This document shows, piece by piece, positions 23,901 to 34,689 of a DNA stretch of 64,000 nt (positions are counted from its first letter, which is position 1; each line of letters begins with the position of its first letter). The notes beneath the pieces were generated by a model. That model did not search any database and was not told the DNA's origin. It worked only from the letters and a program-made list of their open reading frames with translations. A program made the translations under genes and the position numbers. The DNA comes from Bactrocera neohumeralis (taxonomy: Eukaryota > Arthropoda > Insecta > Diptera > Tephritidae). Location of the stretch: the NCBI RefSeq assembly GCF_024586455.1, contig NC_065921.1, positions 12,679,401-12,743,400 of the forward strand, read 5' to 3'.

Positions 23901-24307
23901 GCAATTTAATAGCTACTAAATACATACATATGTATATATATGTGCACGACTTTACCATAGTAACAATTAGTTTATAATGAAATCTTATAAAAATAGTATT
24001 ATTAAATAAATGCAGTTTTCAACATTAAGACTATCATTAGGTTTAAATTTTTTTCGCCTTGTGTACCGATTTTAGCTAGTGATCGAAATATTATTTGATG
24101 ATAAATTGTTTTTGAGAAAAACATCAAATATTCTAAGACTTGCCATAAATTAGATATACATATTTTAATTTTTTACTTCACTTTAACACAAATAATGACA
24201 CAATTTCTTGCCCATTTACTTCTCAATTTAATTTAAATAATCATTCATAAAAAGAACATGCGATTATGCAAAATCATTACGCAAATCAAAGATCGATTGT
24301 TAAACTT
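20942..24307. other. Non-coding stretch with GC-richer island
   Basis: TATG/(TG)n tracts occur around 21190-21215, 21510-21560 and 21595-21612. About 21.7-23.7 kb is GC-richer with CAA runs (22383-22397 and 22541-22558) and (TG)n at about 23294-23312. The longest plus-strand frame in the window (207 codons, 22153-22776) sits here, but its product has runs of Asn, Thr and Val from CAA/ACA/GTT triplets and no domain I recognise; I do not call it a gene. Confidence 0.4.
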
Positions 24308-25261
24308 TTATCGACAATTTCCACTAGATGTAATACATTTATGCCAACGATTTTTCCAGACCTCGAAACACTTTTCATAAGCACTTTTTGGGATGGCCTT
24401 CAGTTCTTTCAGCGAGTTTTGTTTTATCTCTTCGATGGACTGAAAACGGTTTTCACGCGGAGCAATTTCAGTTTGGGGAAAAAGAAAAAACCAAACAGAG
24501 CCAAATCTGGTGAATACGATGGCTGATGGATGGTATTCATTGCGTTTTTGGTCTTAAATTCGGTCACAATCTTGGTTCGGTGTGATGGTGCTTTATAACC
24601 GTGTAAAATCTATTAATTCTCAATTTCCACAATTTCGGCCGTTTTCAACGGATGTTATCGAGCAAACGTCTCAATACTGCCAAATAGAACTTCTTATTGG
24701 CCGTCTGTCTCCCCGGAATTCATTCATAATGCACCAAACCCCCAATATCGGAAGAAACAATAAGCATTACCTTAATTTTTGAGCGGATTTGGCGTGGTTT
24801 TTTGGTTTTGGCTTGTTTTTTTTTTCAATTCATTCCGATGATTCTTGATTTGTTTGCATGTCAAACTCATAAACCTATATCTCATCGGTAGTTATAATGC
24901 TATCCATGAATGTGAGATTGGAATTCGCAGGATCAAACATATCCAAAGAGACCTGTTTACGGTAGTATTTTTGAAAAAAATTCAACTTTATCGGAGCTAA
25001 TCGAGCAAGAACGCGTTTCATACCCAAAATACCCACCAAAATAATTCGAACGGATTCGGGAGTGATTTCGGGCTCTATTACCATCTCCCTAACACTTGCC
25101 TCTCGACATTCTTTGAAGGCTTTGTACCACTAATAGGCATGGGTTTTTGATAAAGCTGAATCACTGTAAGCTTTTTCCAACATTCGTAACGATACCGCAC
25201 ACAAAATTTGGGTAGAAGTACAAAATTTGAGACAAATTCTTTTTTCAATATTTTTAACCAT
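24308..25261 (-). pseudogene. Mariner transposase relic, nearly full span
   Basis: On the minus strand the gene starts at the Met at 25261 with MVKNIEKRICLKFC, then SLRMLEKAYSDSALSKTHAY and WYKAFKECREAS (helix-turn-helix region). A short deletion joins this to VREMVIEPEI. It continues with GMKRVLARLAP, the first catalytic block ITTDEI and VYEFDMQTNQESSEW. After frameshifts come SIEEIKQNSLKELKAIPKSA and CFEVWKNRWHKCI at the C-terminus (stop at 24308). The span of about 950 bp is near a full mariner gene of roughly 1.0 kb. In the third catalytic region SPDLALFGF is readable near 24490-24520. Many stops and frameshifts; inactive. The 41.6-kb fragment is a second copy of the family. Confidence 0.8.
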
Positions 25262-25649
25262 TTTTAAAATCGCAACGAAGTACTGAAATGTACTGAGCTA
25301 AGCAGCTGCTGCAAACAAATTGGTTGATAGACCGCGATCATATCTGGCATAGTAATTAAGAACAGTCCTAGCACCTTAGCAAAACATACTTATTTTTTTT
25401 TTAATATCAATTAGCAGCAAATATATTTTACAATATTTTTACGATTAAAGCAACATCGCAAGTCAAGAGGCTCAACTTGTGAATAGTGCTTATGGTCCTG
25501 ATTCTGTAGGAGTCAATACTATGCAATTTTTTCCGTTGATTTTATTCAGTTGAGTTTGATGTTAAAGATGAATTATGGTCATGCAAAACCAGTTTTCTAA
25601 TTATTACAGTAAAACAGAGTCTTGACGTCATGTAAGCATCTAAGTACTT

Positions 25650-26110
25650 TTAAAATTGTACAAGAGCTGAACATGGTACACAAAACGTAAGTAAGGTTGG
25701 ATATAAAAAGAAGCTCGATGTATGGGATCCATATAAGTTAGCGCATAAAACTTTGTGAAGAGAATAAAGTGCTTGTTCCATCTACAAATAGCTGTTTAAT
25801 CCCAACCAAATCAATACATTTCTGAAGCGAATGGTTTCTGATGATGAGAAGTGGGTCACTTACGTCAAGTCACTACGTCGACTGAAAATGGTCCTAGTCG
25901 AAGCAACATTAGCTGATGCAAACAGTAGCCATTCCAGGCTATAATAAACGACTTGTACAGTGTTCAGTGTTGTGCATTTGCTGGAATTGGCAGGTAATTA
26001 TGTGTATATTATGAGCTACTCGCCTGCAGTCAAACTCGTATTTCGGACATGTATTGTCAACAAGTGGTTCCCTGTTTGGATTTGGCATGCAGTGCTTGTT
26101 AGCTGTACCT
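25650..26110 (+). pseudogene. Mariner relic, cecropia/Hsmar1-like
   Basis: Plus-strand blocks: ELNMVHKT, KKLDVWDPYKLAHKTL, NQINTFLKRMVSDDEKWVTY (first catalytic Asp in DDEKW, GAT at 25843-25845), RRLKMVLVEA, then across frameshifts CICWNWQ and YVYIMSYSP, matching the WWDW and YYELLPYSQT blocks of SETMAR-type mariners (recalled from memory). DEKW instead of DETW separates this lineage from the other relics here. The N-terminal DNA-binding region and the second and third Asp regions are not recognisable. Frameshifts at about 25950 and 25995. A diverged fragment of about 460 bp. Confidence 0.65.
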
Positions 26111-26993
26111 TTCTCTGAAGTCAAAATAATGGCTTGCTTTTTACTATACCTTATGTATACATAAAGTGAACGCATATTCTTAGGCACCCGCAACTTTTAC
26201 ACTTATTAATATGTATTTAGGGTGATATAGCAAAACATATTAATATATGTATATCTTTTTGACTAAGTTCACTTTAGATAATAAATGTATATGCAATAAT
26301 GCAATTTTAGATTCTAATACTTTTTATGCGATTTTCTAACTTTTTATTTGCAATAAGTTTATGCGCCTGAATGTAGGCAACGATTTATTTTTAGTTTATA
26401 AAATACACACATTTTTACCGTTTTCAGTTACATACAAATAATTTCTTCTAATTCTCAATTAAACGCTTAAATTCGACTACTTTGAGTTGGCCTAAACATA
26501 AAACTACAATTGGTTAGCTGCGTTTCGTAAACTTTTGAAGCGCAGCAGTAATTTTTACTTGAAAAATTAGCAATTGTGAACTAAAATGAAAAACATATAA
26601 ATTCAAAAAAGTCACAGTTATATGAACACAAGCTATAATGTTTGCGAAAATATGCAGCTGTTTTCGTTCTGGTAACGCAAATGACATATAAATAGATGAT
26701 TATGCTAACCAAAATTATGTAAATTCACTTATTGATGTTTATGGCTTAATTAACTCAATAAAGAAAAATGTAAATGCATAATAAATAAATATGCAAATAA
26801 TGTATATGTTTATTTTAATTATATACATGTACGTAACAATAGTAGTAATAATAAAACCACTACAATGTTTAATGCAATACAATGCAAATGAGGCTCAGTA
26901 GCTAAAAAAAATTGAAATGAGCAAAAATGCCCTGCAAGAAATTTAGACCGAAATTGAAATTGAGAACTTGAAAATAATGCGTGAAAGTAAATA
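26111..26993. other. AT-rich non-coding stretch
   Basis: Nothing recognisable; short homopolymers and TATG words only. Confidence 0.4.
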
Positions 26994-27164
26994 CAGTTGA
27001 ACTTCCCGAACTCAAATCTCCATAATAAACCAGAACTAGCGACTTCAAGAGATTTCAGATTAAGAAAGAAAATTTGTATGAAATTTGACTTCTATTGGCA
27101 ATTCAAGAGTTCTTGTTATGGAGAACTTCGAGTTATAGAAGTTCAAGTTATGAATGTTCAACTG
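26994..27164. repeat. 171-bp pogo/Tigger-like MITE candidate
   Basis: Begins CAGTTGAAC (26994-27002) after a TA and ends GTTCAACTG (27156-27164), an exact 9-bp inverted pair. Subterminal sequence is also inverted-similar: ACTCAAATCTCCATAA on the left against TTATGGAGAACTTCGAGTT on the right, and GTTATAGAAGTTCAAGTTAT on the right is itself repetitive. A CAGTTGAAC terminus with TA target resembles pogo/Tigger-type TIRs as I recall them. The right flank reads TT instead of TA. No transposase. Confidence 0.5.
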
Positions 27165-28939
27165 TTTTACAATTTATTTTTCACTAATGGGTGTCATATA
27201 CAGGGTGATTAAAGTAGTTTTCAAACTGTTCATATTAAAACTTGTCAATATGAGATTATGAAGCAATGAGATTTTATGCAATACATCTACGATATATAAA
27301 AAAACTAATATGAAATTCATAAATATTTTTTTTAAATATTTAATATAATATATGTAATATTTAATATAAATATATATCCTTTATCTACTCTAACTTTTCT
27401 AAAACCGTCTACCTAAGTAGATCAAAACACGAAATGCCATTAAGCTTCAATTAAAAACCAGATATTTTCAGCAGCAACCCTACAGGGCCTTGCATCATTA
27501 TAAAGTGTGCTAACAATTCGCAAAGTGATTAAGCATATTTACTGATGCAACACATTTATAAATATTACAAATTTATTATTGACACATTTAGTATTTGTAT
27601 AGAATGTATACACACTCACACATACAAAAAATGTCTACACACACATACAGTGGCTTAAATGTTAATAGGAAGAAGTATGTGTGCGGTTCGCTTTGGCATT
27701 TTATGCAAATGTGTCTCATCAATTTACATAGAATATCATTTGCAGGATAATAGTATCATAATATTTATTTTATATGATGCCAGTGTAAACAAGAGCGCGC
27801 AAAACAAAATTAATTAAAAGTTGATAAACAAAAGTCAGCGCAACAAATTGATGAATGCAAATGACAAATGGTTAACGCAGTCAAAGAGCTCTACAGTTAT
27901 ACCATACAATTATAGGTAAATACATACATATGTATATATTTATATATATACATATATATGCATCAACATGTGAATTGATGATTGTTTAAAAAGTGAATAA
28001 TTTTCTGCCGCACTTTAAATTGTCAATCGCACGGTTACCCAAACGAGCTCCGTTCGTTAAGTGAATTGGTTTTCAATACTCATTTTCTTCTTTTCAAAAA
28101 AAAAATATTCAAATAAGGTTAAAATTAAATTCAGGACCAATTAAGTTTATCATACAATATAATTTATTATAGCTCTCAAATTTTAAAATCAGCTCATATT
28201 GATGCATAATAAGGGACATATAACCAGTGCCTGACGCTTAACTTAAAACATCCTTAACGACAGCAGTTCTACTGTTGACTTTATAACTGAGATTCTCCCT
28301 GTAAAACTTCAAAAAATTCCAGTTCGTAATTTCAGTAATTTCTACTGGCATATCCCGCACGAAAGACCAATTTTTATTAAGATCTAGCAAGCATCATTAG
28401 ATTTTGTAACCTAAACTTAACCATTTTAAATTATTTTTTAGCTTTTCGAAAAGAAGACTTTCAAGCATATGGTAGAAGTACATGTGGCCTTTGGTAGTAT
28501 TAACAAAAAGAAAATTATGGAAACTTTTGAGAAAATAGGAGGCTTTTTTTAAAGATCACAATCACAATATCTCGAGAGTGTAGTGAGAATCGGACTTACG
28601 CAAGTGAGAAAGTAATAAATGAGGTGATATAAAGTAGTCTGCTTTAATCAATAAAATTAGTTCTATGAGCAGAAGTTTTATAAGAAATATTATCTGACAT
28701 ACAATTTAATTACCCTATTTGAAAAATGTTTATTCTTCTTTTCCGTCTCCCAACTTTTGGACCAAAATTTCAATGACTTTCCTTCAACATAAGCAGTTTT
28801 GGAAACATTTTTCCGCGATTAAAATTTCTACGAATCATCAATCTCACCAACCTCATTGTCTTTAATATATAAAATAATAAATAAACTTTTTCTAAAGATT
28901 CGAGCCAAGTATCTTACAAGGATGGAAGACACAACAACA
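27165..28939. other. AT-rich non-coding stretch
   Basis: TATA-rich low-complexity sequence at about 27300-27380 and 27920-27965; otherwise no recognisable feature on either strand. Confidence 0.4.
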
Positions 28940-29526
28940 TCTACATAGGTAAAGTTAGATTAGGTTAGGTCAATCTGGTAGGTCAATAAGCCACGCATAG
29001 ATCAGTTTGGTACTTTGCGTTACCAGATGGAGTTCACTTACTAAGTCACAGACGAGTAGCCCTATATTGTGGACGTGTGTCGCCACCAGACAGTGACCAG
29101 TTAGTCCGTATTCCCAACATGTTCCTACAGTCTCTTCTATCGAGTGCCAATAGGAATTCTCTGTACTTCCAATCTACCGTTTTGAACATTACTTTTGCAG
29201 TTTTGCATCCTGGTAGCTCGTTCCATTGGGTTTTGATTTTCTTTACCATATTTTTGTCGAGATCGTCATATAGACATCGTCGTGTTGGTTTCCCATTGTT
29301 GACGACTTTTCGGATGTTAGCCGTACAACTTTCTTGGCAATCTCGTCCACTATTTCATTGCACTCGATGCCTTTGTGGCTAACGTAGATGTTGACTCTGG
29401 AGTAGCCTGCAGGTACATTAGAGGCCAGCTCCGCGGCTTTTGTAATAGCAAAGGCCTCAGCTTGAAATACTTGTATGCTGCGGTGGCCCGGCAACTTAAA
29501 AGATTGCCTTGTGCCTAACTCTGGAT
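28940..29526 (-). pseudogene. Non-LTR retrotransposon 3' end: RNase H relic and tail
   Basis: Minus-strand reading: ELGTRQSFKLPGHRSIQVFQ and AEAFAITKAAELA (RNase H FQAE helix), then VNIYVSHKGIECNEIVDEIAK, where the IYxDSQ block and the (W)xxSHKGIxGNE block have been joined by a deletion that removed the Asp strand. It is followed, with a frameshift at about 29245, by WNELPGCKTAKVMFK and LLALDRRDCRNMLGI, the usual sequence after the RNase H domain. Toward lower coordinates the sequence passes into CCTAACCTAATCTAAC (minus sense) near 28953-28972, which may be the element's 3' tail. Different from the 19.7-kb relic in the preserved blocks. Inactive. Confidence 0.7.
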
Positions 29527-29620
29527 AGTATGTATGTATGTATATTCCCCCATCAATAAAATCTAAGCAAATATTCGAAAATATGTATGCATGTATGTAT
29601 GTAAGTATGTACTTAGAGTA
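29520..29620. repeat. TATG microsatellite cluster
   Basis: Imperfect TATG repeats at 29528-29545 and 29582-29612 flank a short unique segment next to the 5' limit of the retrotransposon relic. Confidence 0.6.
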
Positions 29621-31585
29621 GTATAAAATTATAATTTCACTTTTATCACCTTTCTGGTTCCGTAAAAAATCGGCTAAATAAGCGAGATACCGTAAAAACA
29701 TTGCGTGTTAAGGTAACAAAAGTGGCACGAATAACAGTGTGTGTTGGAAAAACCACTGTCTTCTTCATTACCCATTTTTTCGGCTACCAATATCCTATAA
29801 AATTCAGATGTCAGTTTTAATTGGCAACTCGCTGCCATAGTCACAGCCGCGTCTGGCGCACAAACACCCAGTAGCACGCCATTAGCGGTAGCAAGGAAAA
29901 CTACTACAACTCTAATTTGTGGCATATAAGTAAAGATGTTTTATAAACAAAGCAACCTAAGTGCAGGAATAATTAACTTTTTATTTTTATAACATTTTTA
30001 TGACTGCTTCTATGAGCATAAAACTCTGCTAAAATAAACAAAATGCAACAAGCAACAGTTAATAGCCGCTATGTGTGTGTGTATATGAGATTGTGTTTAT
30101 GTATGTGTCAGTGCGGTTTGTATATAGTACGGTGGTGACGAGTGAAGGAGTAATAAAGTGTGGCAATGAAAGTTGAGTGAGTTTCGGCTTTGGTGAAAAG
30201 CGACTTTGATGAGAATTTTCCTTAATTGCAATGCACAATACGCAATAATACCGTTCCAGAAATAGAATGCATGCGGCAAACGTTAGTATAAGAGGCAGAG
30301 AGATGAGAAAAAAAACGAAATTGGAAATTAAACGGAGGACTAAACAAATTAAACAGGAAGTGAATGATTTGAATGATGACTGGAAATGGAAGGCAAATAG
30401 CAAAGAGTTGAGGCAATCAATTTTTATTTCTTATACATCCTACCTTGCCACATTTCGAATTAACGAGTTGAAATGAATTTGTGGCTGGCAACAGACGCCG
30501 TAGCATAGGTACGGCTCATACGCAGCATTAACACATACACAGGCACATAAACAAACAAACACACACACACACATTTCTATTGACAAATTTCCATTTGAGC
30601 AACAAAAGCGGCAAGAGCTATAGCAATCATCAATGGCAGCAGGTACAATCGAAATGGAAATTCACGTTGTTGCTGTTGTTACAACACGCTGAGCTTGCTG
30701 CATGCGTTGCAAGGCAAATAAATCAATGCAATGGGACAGCATGCGGCATTTCAGTTGCCACGACTACATACGACTAAATAGTTTAATAGGCAACAACAAG
30801 CGATAAAGCGCTGGCAGCAACAACAAAAAAAATTAACATAAATAAAATGGAAATAAAAGACAGTGCCACCCGTTGCAGTGGCATCAATCGACATCGCCGC
30901 AACAGTAACAGTACTCAATGCTGTTTGTGTTAGCGAATTTGTTTATCGAGTAACTTTTGTGAGTCTGTAGTTGTGTAGGTGTGCGTGAGTGTAGTAGACA
31001 ACTGAAATTTGTTGTCGAATAAATGCAACAAATGCTGCATTGCTGCGAGCGCCTACTGTTGCTGCTGCTGCATTTGTTGCATGCATGATTGCACACATAG
31101 TATTTATATGTGTGTGTATGTATGTAAATGCAAATAAAACAGTTCGGTAGGAAATTTGTTTGCTTGCTTGTGTATGTGTGTACGTGCTTATGCTCGTACT
31201 TTTCAAATTTGTTTACTTTTCACAACTATCAAAACACGCACACACACACATGCAGACATTGTTATATATTTGAACTCCTTCTTTACAACTCGTTAACCAC
31301 TCTGGCCACCTTTATGCCATCACGATATACAAATATTTTTACATGCTAACATTTTGGTAGAAAAGTTTTTAGTGCCTCTCGGTTGTTTGCTGACGAGACA
31401 GTTGACCTGATAGTCTGCAAGCTGCAGATACCTCCATATATAAGAGTATATGTATATACCATTAGCAGCAGCTGAGCTGTCCGTTTACACTCTTTCACTT
31501 AAAGCAAATCATTAATTGAAATTTTTTACTTGTTTATTATGTGCCATCCAGTGTCTGCGCCTGCGCTTATGCTATAATAACCCCC
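29621..31585. other. Non-coding stretch with (AC)n and CAA tracts
   Basis: An 83-codon minus-strand frame (29674-29925) begins MPQIRVVVVFLATANGVLLG, resembling a signal peptide, but has no supporting family or exon structure. (AC)n near 30557-30575, (TG)n near 30070-30084 and 31109-31120, CAG/CAA words around 30.6-31.1 kb. A TATATAAG at 31437-31444 stands alone. Confidence 0.35.
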
Positions 31586-31589
31586 TTAA

Positions 31590-32221
31590 AGGAATATATG
31601 GGTTTTCTCAGGTAAAAACAACATTTTTTAACACATTTGTTCTCCTATAAAAATTAAAGATTTCATTAGAATTTTTTATTTTTACAAACATACACTATTA
31701 ACAAAGAAATTCTAAAATTTTTGAAGAAAAACATTTTAGACTTGGCCATTGCGACGGCATTTCCGGTGACCCTTCGGAAAAATATGTGCCCGCGTAGGCA
31801 GGACAACTCCTTACAGGATCATCTAAAGTGAAAAAAATACGTGTTTTAGTTAAAACCTTAACTTAGAACTTTGATGAAAGAAAAAAATGAAAATTTATTT
31901 TTTAGCAGACATTTTTACAAAAAAAAAGAAAATTTCGAAACATTTTGTTTCAAAATTTTGTAATAGAAAAAGAATCCTTGTATCTGTGTAAATTTTCATG
32001 AAGATCGGTTGAGTAGTTCTCGAGAAATCTTGTTAACCGGCTTCGAAAACACTGTTTTGAGGAAAACGCGCTTAAAGACGGCGCACTTAGCCTCGAGCGC
32101 ACAAGTTCTCAAGTCTGCATCTCCGAATATTTTACTCGGATCAGCTTGAAAAAAAATATTCTAGAAGTGTGCTAGAATTTAATGAGATTATAAAAAAAAT
32201 CGATTTTTGGAGATGTAACCC
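31590..32221 (-). repeat. TTAA-flanked MITE-like repeat, copy 2
   Basis: 632 bp bounded on both sides by TTAA (31586-31589 and 32222-32225). It is the inverted counterpart of 3503-4178: AAGATCGGTTGAGTAGTTCT near 32000, AACTCCTTACAGGATCATCT near 31805 and CGACGGCATTTCCGG near 31752 all match copy 1. The two ends are loosely inverted: AGGAATATATGGGTTTT on the left, and GGGTTACATCTCC reading in from the right. No transposase frame. Both TTAA flanks intact make this the better copy for defining the element. Confidence 0.65.
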
Positions 32222-32225
32222 TTAA

Positions 32226-33689
32226 AACATAAAATTTTCAAGCTAAAGTTATTGCCTACAGTCTAAAATACTAAGATATGTTTATCAATGCGTATAAAAT
32301 TCTTTTTTTCTGCTATGAGTATTATTAAAATAAAAGTAGTAACTCCTTTGGTTTTAAAAATTTTCTCGAGCTACACAGCTTTGAAATGCAGAATATAGAA
32401 ATAGCTTAAATCTCTATCAAGGAACACAAAATTAGCTTAAGAAATCATCTATAACTTTCTTACAAGAGGTCTCATCATACAGAAATTCGTAGAGCTTGAT
32501 TTAAAAAATTAGTAAATTTATATTGTAATAGACACAATTGTGTCAAGAAAATTCTACAGTAGAAGCTTTTTCAGAGAAACTAACCTCACTTAATGTTTTA
32601 GATCAATACTTCACTTTGCGTTTTCAGGACTACGATTAGCTGGTTACGACGATGTTCTAAGCTCTTTTAAGATAAGTTAACAAACATACATTTTATATGT
32701 AATATCGACTAATTTTCAGAACATGAAATATAAAAAAATTCGAATTCGAAAAAAACTCGATTACATGAAAAAAATATTATCACAACCCGAAATTTTTGCC
32801 CAAAAATGCCTAGCCAACTACTAAATATACTTTGCCCAGTTCTTTCTAATACAAAAATTTTATGAAGAATACGTCAAATTTTTAATTGCATGAACTCGTT
32901 AGTTTACCTCGTATTTCACCGATCACGAACTTCCAGGAAGACTACCAAATTCTTGCAATTAGAAAATTTTACTTTAAAATTCTCCAATTACACACTTCAC
33001 TTCCGCCCCACAACTTTTGGTGTTCGTCAGTATCTTCTCACATGTGCACCTGTACAATGTTTGTGTTGCTAATGTATTTATTTTATTACACCCTTCCAAA
33101 AGCAAGCCTGCATGCATATACACATGCACTTTTTGTGTACTTGCATGTAACTTTTATTTGCTTGGTTTTTTTGTTTTACAAAAATTATAGCCCAGCACTT
33201 AAGTTGAGGCGAAGTAAAGGAAAAAAATACACCACACTCACAGCAGTTAATATGGCTTTCATTTATAACTTTCCAAGAAAAAACAAAAGCAATGCAGTTT
33301 TACAACGTTTAGACTGGCTTGTTTTTGTTTTTGATGGTCAGGTTTCAAACTGAGTGTTTCCAATAATTATTTAATTTGTAGCATTTCTCTTGAACTTGCA
33401 AACAAAACATATAGTTAACACGTTATGAAAATTGAGTTTGTATGTTTGTTAATACTGGTATTCATAAATATTTTTGGATTTCCTTATGAGTTTTGTGTTA
33501 TGGTTTCGGAAAGTTCTTTATACCCCTGCAAATAGATTCTGATTTAGGCTTTCGGATGGTAAATACGACTAATGGATATTAGTTGTCTTGCGGTTGTTAA
33601 AAAGCTTATTTACAATCTCTAATAACCGCCTTTCTAGTAGGTTATCAAACAAATATGAACTTATGCAAGCATGAAGAGAACGGGAAAGA
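32226..33689. other. AT-rich non-coding stretch
   Basis: Contains a 155-codon plus-strand frame (32886-33353) with no domain I recognise and a composition like its surroundings. No other feature. Confidence 0.4.
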
Positions 33690-33870
33690 CATAAAGGTTA
33701 GAAAATAGAAATTATTGCATGAATAGGTTAAATTAACTACAAACTGACCTATCAAAATCAAGTTCTTGTTTGAACATTTTTTTCATTTCTCAAATATCTT
33801 CCTAAAAATTTATCTCAGATTAATACAAGTAAACTTTAACAGCAGCGAATATGCTTTCTTTGTTCCCAGA
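33690..33870 (+). repeat. Dispersed repeat family R1, partial copy B
   Basis: Matches the tail of the R1 family: ACTGACCTATCAAAATCAAG followed by TTCTTGTTTGAACATTTTTTTC, as in copies A and D. The 5' part is not recognisable. Confidence 0.4.
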
Positions 33871-34689
33871 ATTCTAAGAGATTTCAGATTACTCGCTTCT
33901 AGGTTCAAAACCAATTGACTGGATGCAAATGCTAAATCGAGGGTTTATAATTCGTCCTGAAGCATAAAACCAAACAAAAAAAATGGTTTCCAATGAAGCT
34001 TTCATTTTCCACAGTGAAAAAATAAAACGATTCCTGTAATTACAGCGAAATTGTCGAAAACACAAAAAGCAGCAGTTTTCAAGTACGAAAAAGTGATGAA
34101 AAACAAAAATACAAATCACAAAAACTCAAAAAAAGCTTAATTGACAACACTCCTACAACCAACATATGTATGTATATAGATATGTCGGTATGTCCAACCA
34201 AATATAGACACTAATACCCTCATCGACATATGTACCTTTCTATCAAAAGCTCATATGTACATATTGTACTTCTCATTTCGGTGCTCTTCAGATATTGCTT
34301 TTCATACAATTATTTTGCAGCAAAGAAAGCAACAAAAGTTGTATGAAATTTTTCAATTACAATCACACAATTACTCAGTTCTGCAAGTTTATTAAAAACA
34401 CGTCCAAAACAACAGCGCAAGCATGAAAAAACCCTTTCATGTAGATACGGTAACGGCAAATATGTGTATAGGAAAAAAAATTGTAGTTTGTATGTGAATA
34501 GTGAGCTGTTTACGTACCAATTTATTTAGCAAGTTTTGCGCTTTCCAGGTCCTTTCGTATGAGTAGACACTGATGAATGAGATGAGCATCAATTAAGCGT
34601 TGGAGAGCGTTTTTTATGCAAAAAAATATCGTTGATACAAGGTTTTTTTTAGTTTAATTTATTTGTGTATTTGCAATTGATGCATCTGT
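33871..34689. other. AT-rich non-coding stretch
   Basis: Nothing recognisable beyond short TATG words near 34160-34190. Confidence 0.4.

Noticed and set aside
28960..28976. TTAGGTTAGG word as a telomeric repeat
   Set aside because: Only about two units; better explained as the 3' tail of the retroelement. Flies lack TTAGG telomeres.
29674..29925. Signal-peptide-like minus-strand frame MPQIRVVVVFLATANG...
   Set aside because: Hydrophobic start is suggestive, but there is no family match, no paired exon, and it borders a retroelement; kept only as a note in the flank entry.
31437..31444. TATATAAG as a core promoter
   Set aside because: No initiator at the expected distance and no gene downstream.
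32886..33353. 155-codon plus-strand frame
   Set aside because: No recognisable motif and no compositional difference from flanks; no splice or start context support.
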